64,000 nucleotides of DNA, taken from contig NZ_LBJG01000023.1 of the NCBI RefSeq assembly GCF_028128765.1, positions 248,001 through 312,000 of the forward strand, written 5' to 3'. The position numbers and the translations under genes are program-made. Source of the stretch: Bradyrhizobium sp. CCBAU 51627. Lineage in GTDB: Bacteria; Pseudomonadota; Alphaproteobacteria; Rhizobiales; Xanthobacteraceae. A model generated the notes under the pieces. It searched no databases and was not told where the DNA came from. It saw only the letters and a list, made by a program, of their open reading frames with translations. Positions 39,792 through 49,770 of the stretch are shown here, in pieces (positions within the stretch are counted from its first letter, which is position 1; the number at the start of each line of letters is the position of its first letter).

Positions 39792-40627
39792 AACAGTTCT
39801 GGACATCGATGCTGAAGAGCCCGAGCGGCGTCGTCGGCCTCATCATCTTGCTGCTCGCGATCGCGGTCGCGGTGTTCGGACCGCTACTGTTCCCGAACTC
39901 GCCCTGGCGCATGGTGCAGCGACCGTTCCTGCCGCCCTTCACACTGTCGACGGTGCCGCTCGGCACCGACGCACTCGGCCGTGACGTGTTCGCCGGCATG
40001 ATCTTCGGGGCACGCGTGTCGCTGCTGGTCGGCCTCGTCTCCACGCTGGTCGCGCTTGTGGTCGGCGTGCCGATCGGCGCCATGGCCGGCTATTTCGGCG
40101 GCAAGGTCGACGACGCACTGATGCGCTTCACCGAGTTCTTCCAGACCATTCCAAGTTTTGCGCTCGCCATCGTGCTGGTCGCGATCCTGCAGCCCTCGAT
40201 CTATTCGATCGTGGCCTCGATTGCCGTGGTGAGCTGGCCGCCGGTCGCGCGCCTCGTACGCGGCGAGGTGCTGTCGCTGCGGACGCGCGAATATGTCCAG
40301 GCCGCCGTTGTCACGGGGCAGTCGCATGGCTGGATCATCCTGCGCGAGATCCTGCCCAACGCGCTGTCGCCGGTGATCGTGCTGGCTTCGCTGATGGTGG
40401 CGACCGCGATACTGCTCGAATCCTCGCTGTCCTTCCTCGGCCTTGGCGACCCCAATCTGATCTCCTGGGGCTACATGGTCGGCGCCGGCCGCACCGTGAT
40501 CCGCCAGGCCTGGTGGATCACCGTGTTTCCCGGCGTCGCCATCCTGATCTCCGTGCTCGGGCTGAACCTGATCGGCGAAGGCCTCAACGACGCGCTCAAT
40601 CCGCGCCTGTCGCGGGAAGGACGCTGA
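39788..40627 (+). CDS. Dpp-type ABC transporter permease (DppC-like)
   Basis: This second channel subunit has 279 residues and about six membrane segments. The motif PLGTDALGRDVFAGMIFGARVSL and the EAA loop TREYVQAAVVTGQSHGWIILREILPN are typical of DppC/OppC. It is coupled to dppB-like by ATGA. The final stop overlaps the ATPase start by one base (TGATG). Confidence 0.93.
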   Translation: MKQFWTSMLKSPSGVVGLIILLLAIAVAVFGPLLFPNSPWRMVQRPFLPPFTLSTVPLGTDALGRDVFAGMIFGARVSLLVGLVSTLVALVVGVPIGAMAGYFGGKVDDALMRFTEFFQTIPSFALAIVLVAILQPSIYSIVASIAVVSWPPVARLVRGEVLSLRTREYVQAAVVTGQSHGWIILREILPNALSPVIVLASLMVATAILLESSLSFLGLGDPNLISWGYMVGAGRTVIRQAWWITVFPGVAILISVLGLNLIGEGLNDALNPRLSREGR

Positions 40628-42249
40628 TGATGACCGCCCCGCCTGCCGTGTCGATCAAAAACCTGAAGATCGCCCTGCCCAAGGGCGCCGAACGTCCCTT
40701 CGCCGTCGACGGCGTCTCGCTTGATTTGCGGCCCGGCAAGATCGTTTGCGTCGTCGGCGAATCCGGCTCCGGCAAGTCGATGTGTGCGCATGCGCTGATG
40801 GGCCTGTTGCCGGATACAGTGTCCATCGCCTCCGGCGAGATCCAGTTCGAAGGCCGCGACCTGCTCAAGCTCGACGACGATGGCTGGCGCGATCTGCGCG
40901 GCCGCCGCATCGCGATGATCTTCCAGGAGCCGATGACCGCACTCAATCCGTTGATGCGGATCGGCGACCAGATGGCGGAGATGTTCGAGGCCCACGGCCT
41001 GCTGACACCTGGGGAGCGCCGCGCGAAGGCGCTGGCGCTGGCGCGCGAGGTCGGCCTGCCCGACCCCGAGCGCATCGTGCGCGCCTATCCGCATCAGCTC
41101 TCCGGCGGCCAGCGCCAGCGCGCCATGATCGCGATGGCGCTCGCGCTCGAACCGGCGGTGCTGGTCGCGGACGAGCCGACCACCGCGCTCGACGTCACCA
41201 CGCAGGCGCAGATTCTGAAGCTGATCCGCAATCTCCAGCGCAACCGCAACATGGCGGTGATGTTCATCACCCATGATTTCGGCGTCGTCGCCGAAATCGC
41301 CGATCGGGTCGTCGTGCTCCGGCACGGCAGGGTCGTGGAGGAAGGCCCTGCCGCCACCGTCTTTACCGAGCCGCAGCACGACTACACCAAGGCGCTGCTC
41401 GCCGCCGTGCCGTCGATGCATCCGCCGGCGCGGGCGCCGCTGGACGAACAGGCCAAAGCCGTCGAGGTGATCGGGCTGGACAAGACCTACGTCACATCAG
41501 GCGGCTGGTTTCGCGAAGATCGTCGCGTCGACGCCGCACGCGCGGTGAACTTCAACATCCTCAAGGGCGAGACGCTCGGGCTCGTCGGCGAATCCGGTTC
41601 CGGCAAATCCTCGGTCGCCCGCCTCGTGATGCGGCTGATCGAGGCAGACCGCGGCACGGTGCGGATCGGCGACACCGATCTCACGTCTCTTTCCGGCAAG
41701 GCGTTGCGCACTGAACGCCATCGCATCCAGATGATCTTCCAGGATCCCTTCGCCTCGCTCAATCCGCGCCGCAAGATCGGCCGTATCATCGCCGACGGCC
41801 CGATCGCCGCCGGCCTTGATCCGAAGATCGCGTTCGATCGCGCCCGCGATCTCCTCAAGATGGTCGGTCTCGATGCCGGCGCGCTCGAGCGCTATCCGCA
41901 CGAATTCTCCGGCGGGCAGCGCCAGCGCATCGGGATTGCGCGGGCGCTCGCGCTCGAGCCGGAGATCATCGTCGCGGACGAAGCCGTCTCCGCGCTCGAC
42001 GTCTCGGTGCAGGCGCAGGTCTTAAGGCTGCTCGAAGATCTCAAGGCGCGCCTCGGACTTTCGATGCTGTTCATCACCCACGACCTGCGCGTTGCCGCCC
42101 AGATCTGCGATCGCATCGCGGTGATGCAGCGCGGCGCCATCGTCGAGCTGAAGCCGACGATGCAACTTTTCGAAACGCCGGAACATTCCTACACGCGCGA
42201 GCTGCTCGCTGCGGTTCCAGGCCAGCAGGAAGGCGCGCCAGCGGCGTGA
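40627..42249 (+). CDS. Fused double ATPase of Dpp-type ABC transporter (DppD-DppF fusion)
   Basis: Two complete ATPase domains lie in 540 residues. The first has GESGSGKSMCAHAL, LSGGQRQRAMIA and LVADEPTTALDV. The second has GESGSGKSSVARL, FSGGQRQRIGIARAL and IIVADEAVSALDV (Ala for the usual Pro). Each carries the oligopeptide-type C-terminal extension (YTKALLAAVPS, YTRELLAAVPG). The start at 40627 has GGAAGGA upstream and fits the operon; the frame is open from 40513 inside dppC. It energises uptake through the two upstream permeases. Confidence 0.93.
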   Translation: MMTAPPAVSIKNLKIALPKGAERPFAVDGVSLDLRPGKIVCVVGESGSGKSMCAHALMGLLPDTVSIASGEIQFEGRDLLKLDDDGWRDLRGRRIAMIFQEPMTALNPLMRIGDQMAEMFEAHGLLTPGERRAKALALAREVGLPDPERIVRAYPHQLSGGQRQRAMIAMALALEPAVLVADEPTTALDVTTQAQILKLIRNLQRNRNMAVMFITHDFGVVAEIADRVVVLRHGRVVEEGPAATVFTEPQHDYTKALLAAVPSMHPPARAPLDEQAKAVEVIGLDKTYVTSGGWFREDRRVDAARAVNFNILKGETLGLVGESGSGKSSVARLVMRLIEADRGTVRIGDTDLTSLSGKALRTERHRIQMIFQDPFASLNPRRKIGRIIADGPIAAGLDPKIAFDRARDLLKMVGLDAGALERYPHEFSGGQRQRIGIARALALEPEIIVADEAVSALDVSVQAQVLRLLEDLKARLGLSMLFITHDLRVAAQICDRIAVMQRGAIVELKPTMQLFETPEHSYTRELLAAVPGQQEGAPAA

Positions 42250-42260
42250 GGCGCCTTTTT
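42230..42260 (+). terminator. Intrinsic terminator overlapping the DppDF stop
   Basis: AAGGCGC/GCGCCTT arms enclose the TGA of the ATPase gene and are followed by a T-run (CTTTTTGC). Confidence 0.7.
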
Positions 42261-42416
42261 GCTTTGGTATTCTGGCCTGTCTTAGGAACGGAGCGGTCAC
42301 GGGCTTTTTATCCCCTGTGACCGCCTGCACGGCTGCAAAGCTGCAGCCGGCACCCCACATCCGTATGAAATGATTTCCATCATCTGATGATGGAGCGAGG
42401 ATTGATTGGAGCCGAT
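42250..42416. other. Hairpin-rich gap after the dpp operon
   Basis: Besides the terminator, three inverted repeats are seen in this short gap: GCGGTCAC/GTGACCGC (about 42289-42322), GGCTGCA/TGCAGCC (about 42331-42348) and CCATCATC-T-GATGATGG (42377-42393). They may be part of a small RNA or a 5' leader of the next gene. Confidence 0.5.
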
Positions 42417-42581
42417 ATGGGCCAGATTGTTCAGTTTGTCTCGAAGTCCGAGCGCGAGCGCCTCCGCCTCATTGCGGAAGCGCGCGCGATCTATGACAGC
42501 ATTTTCCCGTCTGACGATCCGGCCGGCGAGCGGTCGAGCGGTCCCGATGCGCGCCAGAGCGACAGGAGCAACCTCGCGTGA
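42417..42581 (+). CDS. Small conserved protein (54 aa)
   Basis: The ATG at 42417 has GGAG 5 nt upstream and is better than the ATG at 42387, which lies in a palindrome. The protein begins with a short hydrophobic strand (MGQIVQFVSKSERERL) and a helix (IAEARAIYDSIFP), then a disordered tail. No family is recognised. It overlaps the next small gene by 4 nt. Confidence 0.65.
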   Translation: MGQIVQFVSKSERERLRLIAEARAIYDSIFPSDDPAGERSSGPDARQSDRSNLA

Positions 42582-42787
42582 TCAAGATCATCGCCGTGCT
42601 CTGCAGCCTCGCCTCGCCCGGAAACTGTCACGAACAGACCGTCACCAGCTCGGACTTCGCCGAGGTCTCGGTGCAGTCATGCATGATGGGCGCACCGCAA
42701 CTCGCCGAATGGATGAACCAGCATCCGGCGGAGCGCCTTGCGGGGTGGCGGTGCGTGATCGGTCAACAGAGCGGCCGCGGAATCTAG
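42578..42787 (+). CDS. Small exported-type conserved protein (69 aa, GTG start)
   Basis: Translation begins at GTG in a GTGA overlap with the preceding gene. The 69 residues include a short hydrophobic N-terminus (IKIIAVLCSLASPGNCHE), four Cys, and a helix MMGAPQLAEWMNQHPAERLAGWRC. It may be secreted with a minimal signal or be cytoplasmic. No family is recognised. Confidence 0.6.
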   Translation: MIKIIAVLCSLASPGNCHEQTVTSSDFAEVSVQSCMMGAPQLAEWMNQHPAERLAGWRCVIGQQSGRGI

Positions 42788-42873
42788 GGCCGCTCCCGTT
42801 TCGCCCTCGTCAATCCATCTTTCCGAGAAGCAGACGCCCGGACCAAATCCGCGGCGCGGTCACTCGCTGCATC

Positions 42874-43161
42874 TTACCGGGGATTGGTGTTGCTCCAGGT
42901 CGGGACTGCGTTGGTGACGCCGACCGACGGCCAGCTATATGTTCCGATCGACGGCGCCGTGACCGTGCCGACCGTCTGCCCCGACGACCCGTAAGACGGC
43001 TTCGGCTGTGTCGCAATCACACCGGAGCCGCCGTAGGCCGGAGCCACGACGGGCGTGCTGTAGTGTCGGCTTGCCCGAGCCTTCTTCGCCTCGGCCGTGA
43101 ACGGCGCGGCAAGCAACCCGGTCGTGACGAGCGCGGCGATGGCGAGCCTGGTCGTTGTCAT
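42874..43161 (-). CDS. Small secreted Ser/Thr/Tyr-rich protein
   Basis: The ATG at 43161 has AAGGGA 7 nt upstream (frame open from 43176). The product has 95 residues. Signal peptide TTTRLAIAALVTTGLLAAPFTAEA is followed by a low-complexity mature part rich in Ser, Thr, Tyr, Gly and Pro. No family is recognised; probably an envelope protein. Confidence 0.7.
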   Translation of the reverse strand: MTTTRLAIAALVTTGLLAAPFTAEAKKARASRHYSTPVVAPAYGGSGVIATQPKPSYGSSGQTVGTVTAPSIGTYSWPSVGVTNAVPTWSNTNPR

Positions 43162-43351
43162 GACTGATCCCTTCATTCACTGCGGTCCTGCGACAGCATG
43201 TGTCCATTCGCCGGAGAGTTCCCATAGGTCTTCCGTTCATAACTCCGTGTACGCGGATAGGTGCCGAAACACCATGAGGCCGCACCTGCCCGCCTTCGGA
43301 TCGACCCGAATCAGCGCTACAGGCTGCAAAGACTTCGCGTCTTGAGGTGAC

Positions 43352-43672
43352 ATGACGGGCCCCGAACTGAAGCAATTGCGCGCAGACCTGTCCGAGGTGC
43401 TCGGACAGACGCTCACCGCAGCCGACATGGCGAAGTTGTGTGCCTTGCCGGAGAAGGGCGGCGCCGACACGATCCGGCGATGGGAGGTGAGCGGGCCGAC
43501 GCTCGCTGCGACCAAGGTGCTGCGCGTGCTTGCGATGGCGAGCGAGCGCTATCCTATCCTGGAGAAATTCGATATCTTCGACCGTCATGACGTACGCGAG
43601 GACGAGCGACCGGCCAAGCGTGCAGCGTTCCGCGCGCAGATGCGTGACGAGGTGTTGCGGCGTCTTGGTTAA
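43352..43672 (+). CDS. Helix-turn-helix (XRE-like) small protein
   Basis: This 106-residue protein has an HTH-like segment: ELKQLRADLSEVLGQTLTAADMAKL...GADTIRRWEVSGPTLAATKVLRVLA, the arrangement of the XRE/Cro fold in which residues around DTIRRWE would enter the groove. The C-terminus is basic (AKRAAFRAQMRDEVLRRLG). GAGGTG precedes the ATG. Its target is unknown. Confidence 0.7.
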   Translation: MTGPELKQLRADLSEVLGQTLTAADMAKLCALPEKGGADTIRRWEVSGPTLAATKVLRVLAMASERYPILEKFDIFDRHDVREDERPAKRAAFRAQMRDEVLRRLG

Positions 43673-43894
43673 CGAGATGCCTGGCGAGGTTACCGGCGGC
43701 GTCTCGGGTTAAGTCTTCCTTCAGCATTTCTTAAGCAGCCATTAAGCACGAAAATCAATTGAAGCCCAATAAGTTACGTTGGGAGCTGCTGTGCCACGCA
43801 TGTGACAGCATTTTCGTCAAAAGCAAGCTATCTGCAAAACCAACGCGGCGCGGACAGCGCGCCTGCCGGGGACCTTAGTGCTGGAGTTTGGACG

Positions 43895-44620
43895 ATGAAG
43901 AAGATTCTGTTTGCGACCGTTGCGCTGCTCGTTGTGGGTGCCGCTGCGCCGGCGATCGGCGCCGATCTCGGCGCCCGCCCCTATTACAACAAGGCTGCGC
44001 CGGCTTATGTCGCGCCGATCTACAACTGGACCGGCTTCTACATCGGCGGCCATATCGGCGGTGCATTCTCGAGCGACAACAATTTCAGCGGCCTCTCGAC
44101 AGGCAACAACGGCAACGGCCGCTTCCTCGGCGGCTTGCAGGCCGGTATGGATTGGCAGGTCAATCCGTACTTCGTGGTCGGCGCCGAAGCCCAGTATTCC
44201 TGGCTCTCCGGCAGCGTCGGCGCAGTGTTCCCGGGTGGCACCTACACCAACGACCAGCGCGGCCTCGGCTCGATCACCGGCCGCGTCGGCTACACCTGGG
44301 GCCCGGGCCTGGTCTACGTGAAGGGCGGCTACGCCTATTCTGACAACAATGAGAAGGTGACCACCCCCGGCGGCGTGCCGGCCGCCTTCATCATCGATGG
44401 CGATCACCGCAACGGCTACACGGTCGGCGCCGGCCTCGAATACATGTTCGCGCCGAGCTGGTCGGCCAAGGCCGAATACCAGTACTATAATTTCGGCGAT
44501 GCGCACTTCACGGCAGGTCCGCTGGTCGGCACCGGCAACTTCACCACCGACGACCACACCTTCAAGGCGGGCCTCAACTACCGCTTCAACTGGGCAAGCC
44601 CCGCCGTCGCGCGCTACTGA
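43895..44620 (+). CDS. Outer-membrane beta-barrel protein (Omp25/Omp31 family)
   Basis: This 241-residue porin-like protein has signal peptide MKKILFATVALLVVGAAAPAIGA-D. Barrel strands alternate: NWTGFYIGGHIGGAF, GRFLGGLQAGMDWQV, YFVVGAEAQYSW, then GLGSITGRVGYTWGPGLVYVKGGYAY, and a final strand TFKAGLNYRFNW ending near an aromatic residue. Typical of Rhizobiales surface-exposed small barrels. GGAG precedes the ATG at 43895. An intrinsic terminator follows. Confidence 0.92.
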   Translation: MKKILFATVALLVVGAAAPAIGADLGARPYYNKAAPAYVAPIYNWTGFYIGGHIGGAFSSDNNFSGLSTGNNGNGRFLGGLQAGMDWQVNPYFVVGAEAQYSWLSGSVGAVFPGGTYTNDQRGLGSITGRVGYTWGPGLVYVKGGYAYSDNNEKVTTPGGVPAAFIIDGDHRNGYTVGAGLEYMFAPSWSAKAEYQYYNFGDAHFTAGPLVGTGNFTTDDHTFKAGLNYRFNWASPAVARY

Positions 44621-44649
44621 TCGCGCCTGAAACAGCACTTCGCTATCGA

Positions 44650-44681
44650 GGGCCGGCATCATTGCCGGCCCTTTCTTTTTT
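44650..44681 (+). terminator. Rho-independent terminator of the omp gene
   Basis: GGGCCGGC/GCCGGCCC stem with a 6-nt loop followed by TTTCTTTTTT. Confidence 0.9.
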
Positions 44682-44785
44682 CGCCCTGCGGAACTGCCAA
44701 GCTTTTGTGCAACTTGCGATTTTTTAACCCGGCCCGAGGATACTCCGCGACGAAAACATAAGATTACGGGTGTGGGGGAATTTCG

Positions 44786-46939
44786 ATGGCGATCCGTCTG
44801 GGCGTTGGCCGTGTCCTTGGCCGTCTCAAGCCTCGTTTCAAAATGCCGAGATGGGGCCTGCGCGGCAGCCTGTTCGCGGCTTTCGCCGTGATCGCCGGCA
44901 TGGGGCTCGTGATCGCGGGCGGCGCCGGCTTCGTGTTCAACCATCTCGGCTCGACGATGATGGATTTGAGCGGCCGCGACATCCCGCGCCTCTCCGCCAG
45001 CCTTCAGCTCGCCTCGCAGAGCGCGACCCTCGCCGCCCAAGGACCGGGCCTGCTCGCCTCACCGAGCGACGATGCGCTGAACGAGCGCACCAAGAATGTG
45101 AAGGAGATCCAGCAGCTCGCGATGGCCAAGCTAGGCGAGATCATCGAGCTCGGCGCCGACCAGCAGACGGCGAGCGCACTCCGCGACACCGCCAAGAGCA
45201 TCGACGAGGCCACGCAGAGCCTGGTCTCGGCCGCACGCGAACGGCTCGACACCGGAGCGCTGCACGACAAGCAGTATGAAGCATTGCGCAAGGCCCAGCA
45301 GTCCTTCGTCGGCGCCGCCGGCCCGGCCATGCTGGACGCGCAGACGCGCCTCAACGCGATCCTCGGTTCGGCGGAAGTGTCGGCCGATGACGCCACCGAA
45401 GCCGCACGCACCGTCGCCCAGATCTCAACCATCTCCGCCAACGGCAATCTGATGGCCGCCGACATGATGGCGGCGCTCTCCGCAAACAGCAGCGACACGC
45501 TCGAGGCGATCGAGAAGGAATTCAAGACGACGCGCGACCGCGTCAAGTCGAACCTCGAGGACCTGCCGAGCTTTACCTCGATGCAGGCCGTGCGCGGCGC
45601 CGTGCAGAAGCTGTTCGCCTTCGGCGAGGGCAAGACCGGCGTGTTCAAGATTCGCCAGAAGGAACTCGACGCCATCGACTACGGCCAGACCATTCTGGAC
45701 GAGACCCGCAAGCTCAATGTCGGCCTCGGCATCAGCGTGCAGGCGCTCGTCGACGGCGTACAGAAGGAGACCAACGCCTCGACCTTCAAGGCACGTCAGG
45801 AGATCTCGCTCGCCACGACAGCCATGCTGGCGCTCGGCGGGCTCACCCTGATCGGCTCGGCGCTGTTCGTCTGGCTCTATGTCGGGCGCAACATCCTGCG
45901 CCGCATCCGCGAGCTTCAGCGCGCGATGCAGCTGCTCTCGGCCGGCGACCTCGACACCGAGATCATCCGCTCCCGTCAGAACGACGAGATCGGCGCGATG
46001 AAGGAAACGCTGACGGTGTTCCGCGACAGCATGATCGAGGCCCGGGCGCTTGCGAGCGAGCAGGACAAGGATCGCGTCGTCAAGGCCGAGCGTGCCGCGC
46101 ATATGGAGGCGAAGATCGCGGAATTCGAGGGCACGGTGCGCACCGCGCTCGACAATCTCGCGCAATCGGCCAATTCGATGCAGGCGACTGCGCAAAGCAT
46201 GTCCAATACCGCCGACCAGTCCAACGCCCTGGTGAACGCGGTTGCATCCGCCGCGGAGGAGACCTCGGTCAATGTGCAGACGGTGTCGTCAGGCACCGAG
46301 CAGCTGTCGTCCTCGATCGAGGAGATCAGCAAGCAGGTCGTCACCTCGGCCGCGATCGCCAAGAAGGCGGTGGACGAGGCCGGTGCCACCGACGCCACGG
46401 TGCAGAGCCTTGCCGACAGTGCGAGCCGCATCAGCGTCGTGGTCGACCTGATCCAGACGATTGCCTCGCAGACCAACCTGCTCGCGCTCAATGCCACCAT
46501 CGAGGCGGCCCGCGCAGGCGAAGCCGGCCGCGGCTTTGCGGTGGTTGCGTCCGAGGTGAAGAGCCTCGCCAGCCAGACCGCGAAGGCGACCGACGAGATC
46601 CGGACCCAGATCGCCAGCATGCAACAGGTCACGACTTCGGCCGTCGGCGCCATCCAGGGCATCGGCCGGATCATCGGCGAGATCAACGACGTCACCACGA
46701 CCATTGCAGCCGCGGTCGAGGAACAGGGCGCAGCGACCCGCGAGATCGCCCGCAACATCCAGCATGCGGCCGGCGGCACCAGCGAGGTCTCCAGCAACAT
46801 CGTCGGCGTCTCCACCGCCTCCGCCGAAGCCGGCGCTGCGGCCACCGAGGTGCTGAGTGCGTCCGACGCGCTCCGCCGCGAGGCCGACATGCTGCGCGGA
46901 GAGATCGACGCGTTTCTCAACAACATGCGGGCGGCGTAA
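44786..46939 (+). CDS. Methyl-accepting chemotaxis protein
   Basis: This transmembrane chemoreceptor has 717 residues. The first membrane segment lies at about 30-52 ([23 protein letters not shown]) and the second at about 347-368 ([19 protein letters not shown]). A HAMP domain follows ([21 protein letters not shown]). The signalling hairpin tip is at [20 protein letters not shown], about 575-600. The periplasmic sensor (about 300 residues) is helical and of the HBM/4-helix type, not assignable to a ligand. It feeds the CheA/CheW pathway. A GTG-rich leader precedes the ATG, and the gene is monocistronic. Confidence 0.93.
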   Translation: MAIRLGVGRVLGRLKPRFKMPRWGLRGSLFAAFAVIAGMGLVIAGGAGFVFNHLGSTMMDLSGRDIPRLSASLQLASQSATLAAQGPGLLASPSDDALNERTKNVKEIQQLAMAKLGEIIELGADQQTASALRDTAKSIDEATQSLVSAARERLDTGALHDKQYEALRKAQQSFVGAAGPAMLDAQTRLNAILGSAEVSADDATEAARTVAQISTISANGNLMAADMMAALSANSSDTLEAIEKEFKTTRDRVKSNLEDLPSFTSMQAVRGAVQKLFAFGEGKTGVFKIRQKELDAIDYGQTILDETRKLNVGLGISVQALVDGVQKETNASTFKARQEISLATTAMLALGGLTLIGSALFVWLYVGRNILRRIRELQRAMQLLSAGDLDTEIIRSRQNDEIGAMKETLTVFRDSMIEARALASEQDKDRVVKAERAAHMEAKIAEFEGTVRTALDNLAQSANSMQATAQSMSNTADQSNALVNAVASAAEETSVNVQTVSSGTEQLSSSIEEISKQVVTSAAIAKKAVDEAGATDATVQSLADSASRISVVVDLIQTIASQTNLLALNATIEAARAGEAGRGFAVVASEVKSLASQTAKATDEIRTQIASMQQVTTSAVGAIQGIGRIIGEINDVTTTIAAAVEEQGAATREIARNIQHAAGGTSEVSSNIVGVSTASAEAGAAATEVLSASDALRREADMLRGEIDAFLNNMRAA

Positions 46940-46950
46940 GCCGCCGTCGC

Positions 46951-46985
46951 GCAGCCCGGATTTCGGTGCGCTCCATCCGGGCTGC
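46951..46985. repeat. Inverted repeat of Bradyrhizobium type after the chemoreceptor
   Basis: GCAGCCCGGAT (46951-46961) and ATCCGGGCTGC (46975-46985) form a perfect 11-bp stem. The sequence type AGCCCGGAT...ATCCGGGCT is common in intergenic DNA of this genus. No T-run follows. Confidence 0.6.
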
Positions 46986-47074
46986 GGAATACGGCCTGGA
47001 ATGACCGCCATGCAGGTGGGCCGCGCGTCCTTTTTCGGCTGGCGCCCCGCGCGCCCTGGGTTTAAGCCGGTAGC

Positions 47075-48136
47075 ATGAACCCAAAGACCGACACCGTGCA
47101 GTCCTCCGCCGAGGCCCTGCGATATCCCTGGGACCAGCATCCCGGCCACGACGAGATCGTCGAGGTGCGTCCCGGCGTGCTGTGGGCGCGGCTGAAATTG
47201 CCGTTCCGCCTCAACCACGTGAACATCTATCTGCTCGCTGACGGCGATGGCTATGCGATGGTCGATGCCGGCTTCGGCAACGAGGAGACGATCGAGGCCT
47301 GGACCAAGCTGTTCGAAGGACCGCTGCAGGGCGTCAACATCACGCGCCTGATCGTCACGCATTCGCACCCCGACCATGTCGGTCTCGCCGGCTGGATCGT
47401 CGAGCGGTTCAAATGCCCGCTGGTGATGTCGCAGGTCGAATATCTGCAATCGGTCTATCACCAGAACCGCGGCACCGAGGAGCGGCGCGAGGCGCAGCGG
47501 CTGTTCTTCCGCCGCCACGGCATGGACGAGTCGCTTACCGAAAAGCTGCTCGGCCGTGGTCAGGACTATCTCAAGCGCGTCTCGGTGCTGCCGCCGTCCT
47601 ACCGCCGCATCTCGCACGGCGACGAGGTCGTGATCGGTCCCCGCCGCTTCAAGGTGATCACCGGCGGCGGGCATGCGCTCGACCAGGTGATGCTGTATTG
47701 CGCCGACGACAAGCTGTTCCTCTCCGCCGACCAGGTGCTGAGCAAGATCTCGCCGAACGTCAGCGTCTGGGCGGTCGAGCCGGACCAGAACTCGCTCGGC
47801 GAATATCTGGCCTCGCTCGCAAGCCTCACCACCACCCTGCCCTATGACCTCTTGGTGCTGCCCGGCCACGGCGTGCCGTTCTACGGGCTCAAGACCCGCA
47901 TCAAGCAGCTCGCCGACCACCATGAGGAGCGCTGCCGCCTGATCGCCGAAGCCTGCCGCGAGGTGCCGCAGACCTCGCGCGCTCTGGTGCCTGTTGTGTT
48001 CAACAAGCACGTGCTGGACGAGCACCAGATGGGCTTTGCCGCCGGCGAGCTCGTCGCCCACGTCAACTACATGATCGTCGAGGGCCGGCTGACGGCGGAG
48101 ACGAAGGACGGCGTGCTGCAGTTCAGGACGACGTGA
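47075..48136 (+). CDS. MBL-fold metallo-hydrolase (glyoxalase II-like group)
   Basis: This 353-residue enzyme has the canonical dizinc motif VTHSHPDHVGLAG (HxHxDH), a second His at TGGGHALDQVMLY, an Asp in LFLSADQVL, and LPGHGVPF near 270. The C-terminal helical domain (about 280-353) resembles the winged-helix extension of the group. It probably hydrolyses a thioester or lactone, but the substrate is not known. It lies upstream of hemA on the same strand, 228 bp away. Confidence 0.88.
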   Translation: MNPKTDTVQSSAEALRYPWDQHPGHDEIVEVRPGVLWARLKLPFRLNHVNIYLLADGDGYAMVDAGFGNEETIEAWTKLFEGPLQGVNITRLIVTHSHPDHVGLAGWIVERFKCPLVMSQVEYLQSVYHQNRGTEERREAQRLFFRRHGMDESLTEKLLGRGQDYLKRVSVLPPSYRRISHGDEVVIGPRRFKVITGGGHALDQVMLYCADDKLFLSADQVLSKISPNVSVWAVEPDQNSLGEYLASLASLTTTLPYDLLVLPGHGVPFYGLKTRIKQLADHHEERCRLIAEACREVPQTSRALVPVVFNKHVLDEHQMGFAAGELVAHVNYMIVEGRLTAETKDGVLQFRTT

Positions 48137-48215
48137 GCCGTCGTCTTGATCTCGCCCCGCATGCGCGGCGAGGAGCAGGGTCATGGTGCGAAGCAGCATT
48201 ATATCTCGCGCGGAC

Positions 48216-48229
48216 TTGATCGGGATCAA
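48216..48229 (+). promoter_or_regulatory. FixK/FNR box upstream of hemA
   Basis: TTGATCGGGATCAA matches TTGA-N6-TCAA exactly. Centred about 143 bp before the hemA ATG, it would place the start of transcription near 48263 if it acts from -41.5. Oxygen/FixK control of hemA is established in Bradyrhizobium. Confidence 0.8.
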
Positions 48230-48364
48230 GTTTCAAATCGCACGATAGGGCATTTTGCCCAAATGCCCCTCACGGCCAAATGTGGGATAGCGCATAGACA
48301 TTGGAGCTGGAAAAGCTCTAAGGATATGCGGCTCTTTTGGTCAGTTCCGTCTCAGGTTTTGCCG

Positions 48365-49594
48365 ATGGATTACGCTCAGTTCTTCAATTCCGCCCTCGAT
48401 CGCCTCCATTCTGAACGGCGCTACCGCGTCTTCGCCGATCTGGAGCGTACGGCCGGCCGGTTCCCGCACGCGGTCTGGCACTCGCCCAAGGGCAAGCGCG
48501 ATGTCGTGATCTGGTGCTCCAACGATTACCTCGGCATGGGCCAGCACCCCAAGGTGATCGGCGCCATGGTCGAGACCGCAACGCGCGTCGGTACCGGCGC
48601 GGGCGGTACCCGCAACATCGCAGGCACGCATCATCCGCTGGTGCAGCTCGAAGCCGAGCTCGCCGACCTCCACGGCAAGGAAGCGGCGCTGCTGTTCACC
48701 TCCGGCTACGTCTCGAACCAGACCGGCATTGCGACCATCGCAAAACTCATTCCGAACTGCCTGATCCTGTCGGACGAGCTCAACCACAATTCGATGATCG
48801 AGGGCATCCGCCAGTCCGGCTGCGAGCGGCAAGTGTTCCGCCACAACGATCTCGCGCATCTCGAGGAGCTGCTGAAGGCCGCGGGCCCGAACCGGCCGAA
48901 GCTGATCGCCTGCGAGAGCCTCTACTCCATGGATGGCGACGTCGCCCCGCTCGCCAGGATCTGCGATCTCGCCGAGAAGTACGGCGCGATGACCTATGTC
49001 GACGAGGTCCACGCCGTCGGCATGTATGGCCCGCGCGGCGGCGGCATTGCCGAGCGTGACGGTGTCATGCATCGCATCGATATCCTCGAGGGCACGCTCG
49101 CGAAAGCGTTCGGCTGCCTCGGCGGCTACATCGCCGCCAACGGCCAGATCATCGACGCCGTGCGTTCCTACGCGCCGGGCTTCATCTTCACCACCGCGCT
49201 ACCGCCGGCGATCTGCTCGGCCGCGACCGCCGCGATCAAGCATCTGAAGACCTCGAACTGGGAGCGCGAGCGCCATCAGGACCGTGCCGCCCGCGTCAAG
49301 GCGATCCTCAACGCCGCCGGCCTGCCTGTCATGTCGAGCGACACCCATATCGTGCCGCTGTTCGTCGGCGATCCCGAGAAGTGCAAGCAGGCTTCCGACC
49401 TCCTGCTCGAAGAGCACGGTATCTACATCCAGCCGATCAACTATCCGACGGTGCCCAAAGGCAGTGAGCGGCTGCGCATCACGCCCTCGCCCTATCACGA
49501 CGACGGCCTGATTGATCAGCTTGCCGAAGCCCTGCTCCAGGTTTGGGACCGCCTCGGCCTGCCGCTCCGGCAGAAGTCGCTGGCGGCGGAGTAG
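48365..49594 (+). CDS. hemA: 5-aminolevulinate synthase
   Basis: This PLP enzyme makes 5-aminolevulinate from glycine and succinyl-CoA, the first step of heme synthesis in alphaproteobacteria. The length from the ATG at 48365 ([20 protein letters not shown]) is 409 residues, equal to B. japonicum HemA. The PLP lysine is in [20 protein letters not shown]; the cofactor Asp/His region is [19 protein letters not shown]; the substrate loop is [14 protein letters not shown]. The frame is open back to 48146, but the start at 48365 fits the family. A FixK box lies upstream. Confidence 0.97.
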   Translation: MDYAQFFNSALDRLHSERRYRVFADLERTAGRFPHAVWHSPKGKRDVVIWCSNDYLGMGQHPKVIGAMVETATRVGTGAGGTRNIAGTHHPLVQLEAELADLHGKEAALLFTSGYVSNQTGIATIAKLIPNCLILSDELNHNSMIEGIRQSGCERQVFRHNDLAHLEELLKAAGPNRPKLIACESLYSMDGDVAPLARICDLAEKYGAMTYVDEVHAVGMYGPRGGGIAERDGVMHRIDILEGTLAKAFGCLGGYIAANGQIIDAVRSYAPGFIFTTALPPAICSAATAAIKHLKTSNWERERHQDRAARVKAILNAAGLPVMSSDTHIVPLFVGDPEKCKQASDLLLEEHGIYIQPINYPTVPKGSERLRITPSPYHDDGLIDQLAEALLQVWDRLGLPLRQKSLAAE

Positions 49595-49601
49595 GCTTTT
49601 C

Positions 49602-49622
49602 TTACCCTCCCATGGAGGGTAA
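49602..49622 (+). terminator. Hairpin after hemA
   Basis: TTACCCTCC/GGAGGGTAA, a perfect 9-bp stem with a 3-nt loop, lies 8 bp after the hemA stop. It lacks a downstream T-run. Confidence 0.6.
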
Positions 49623-49770
49623 GAGCGGGTAGCTCGTCCTCCCGCTTAACGACACCCCCAGTTCCTGCCCATATCAGGAATTTCGCTGTCGCCTCCATCC
49701 CGCCAACGCGCTAGATTTGCAGGGAAAATGAGATCGGGCGCCCTTGCGCCCTGGGAGAAGCACGCTCGCC

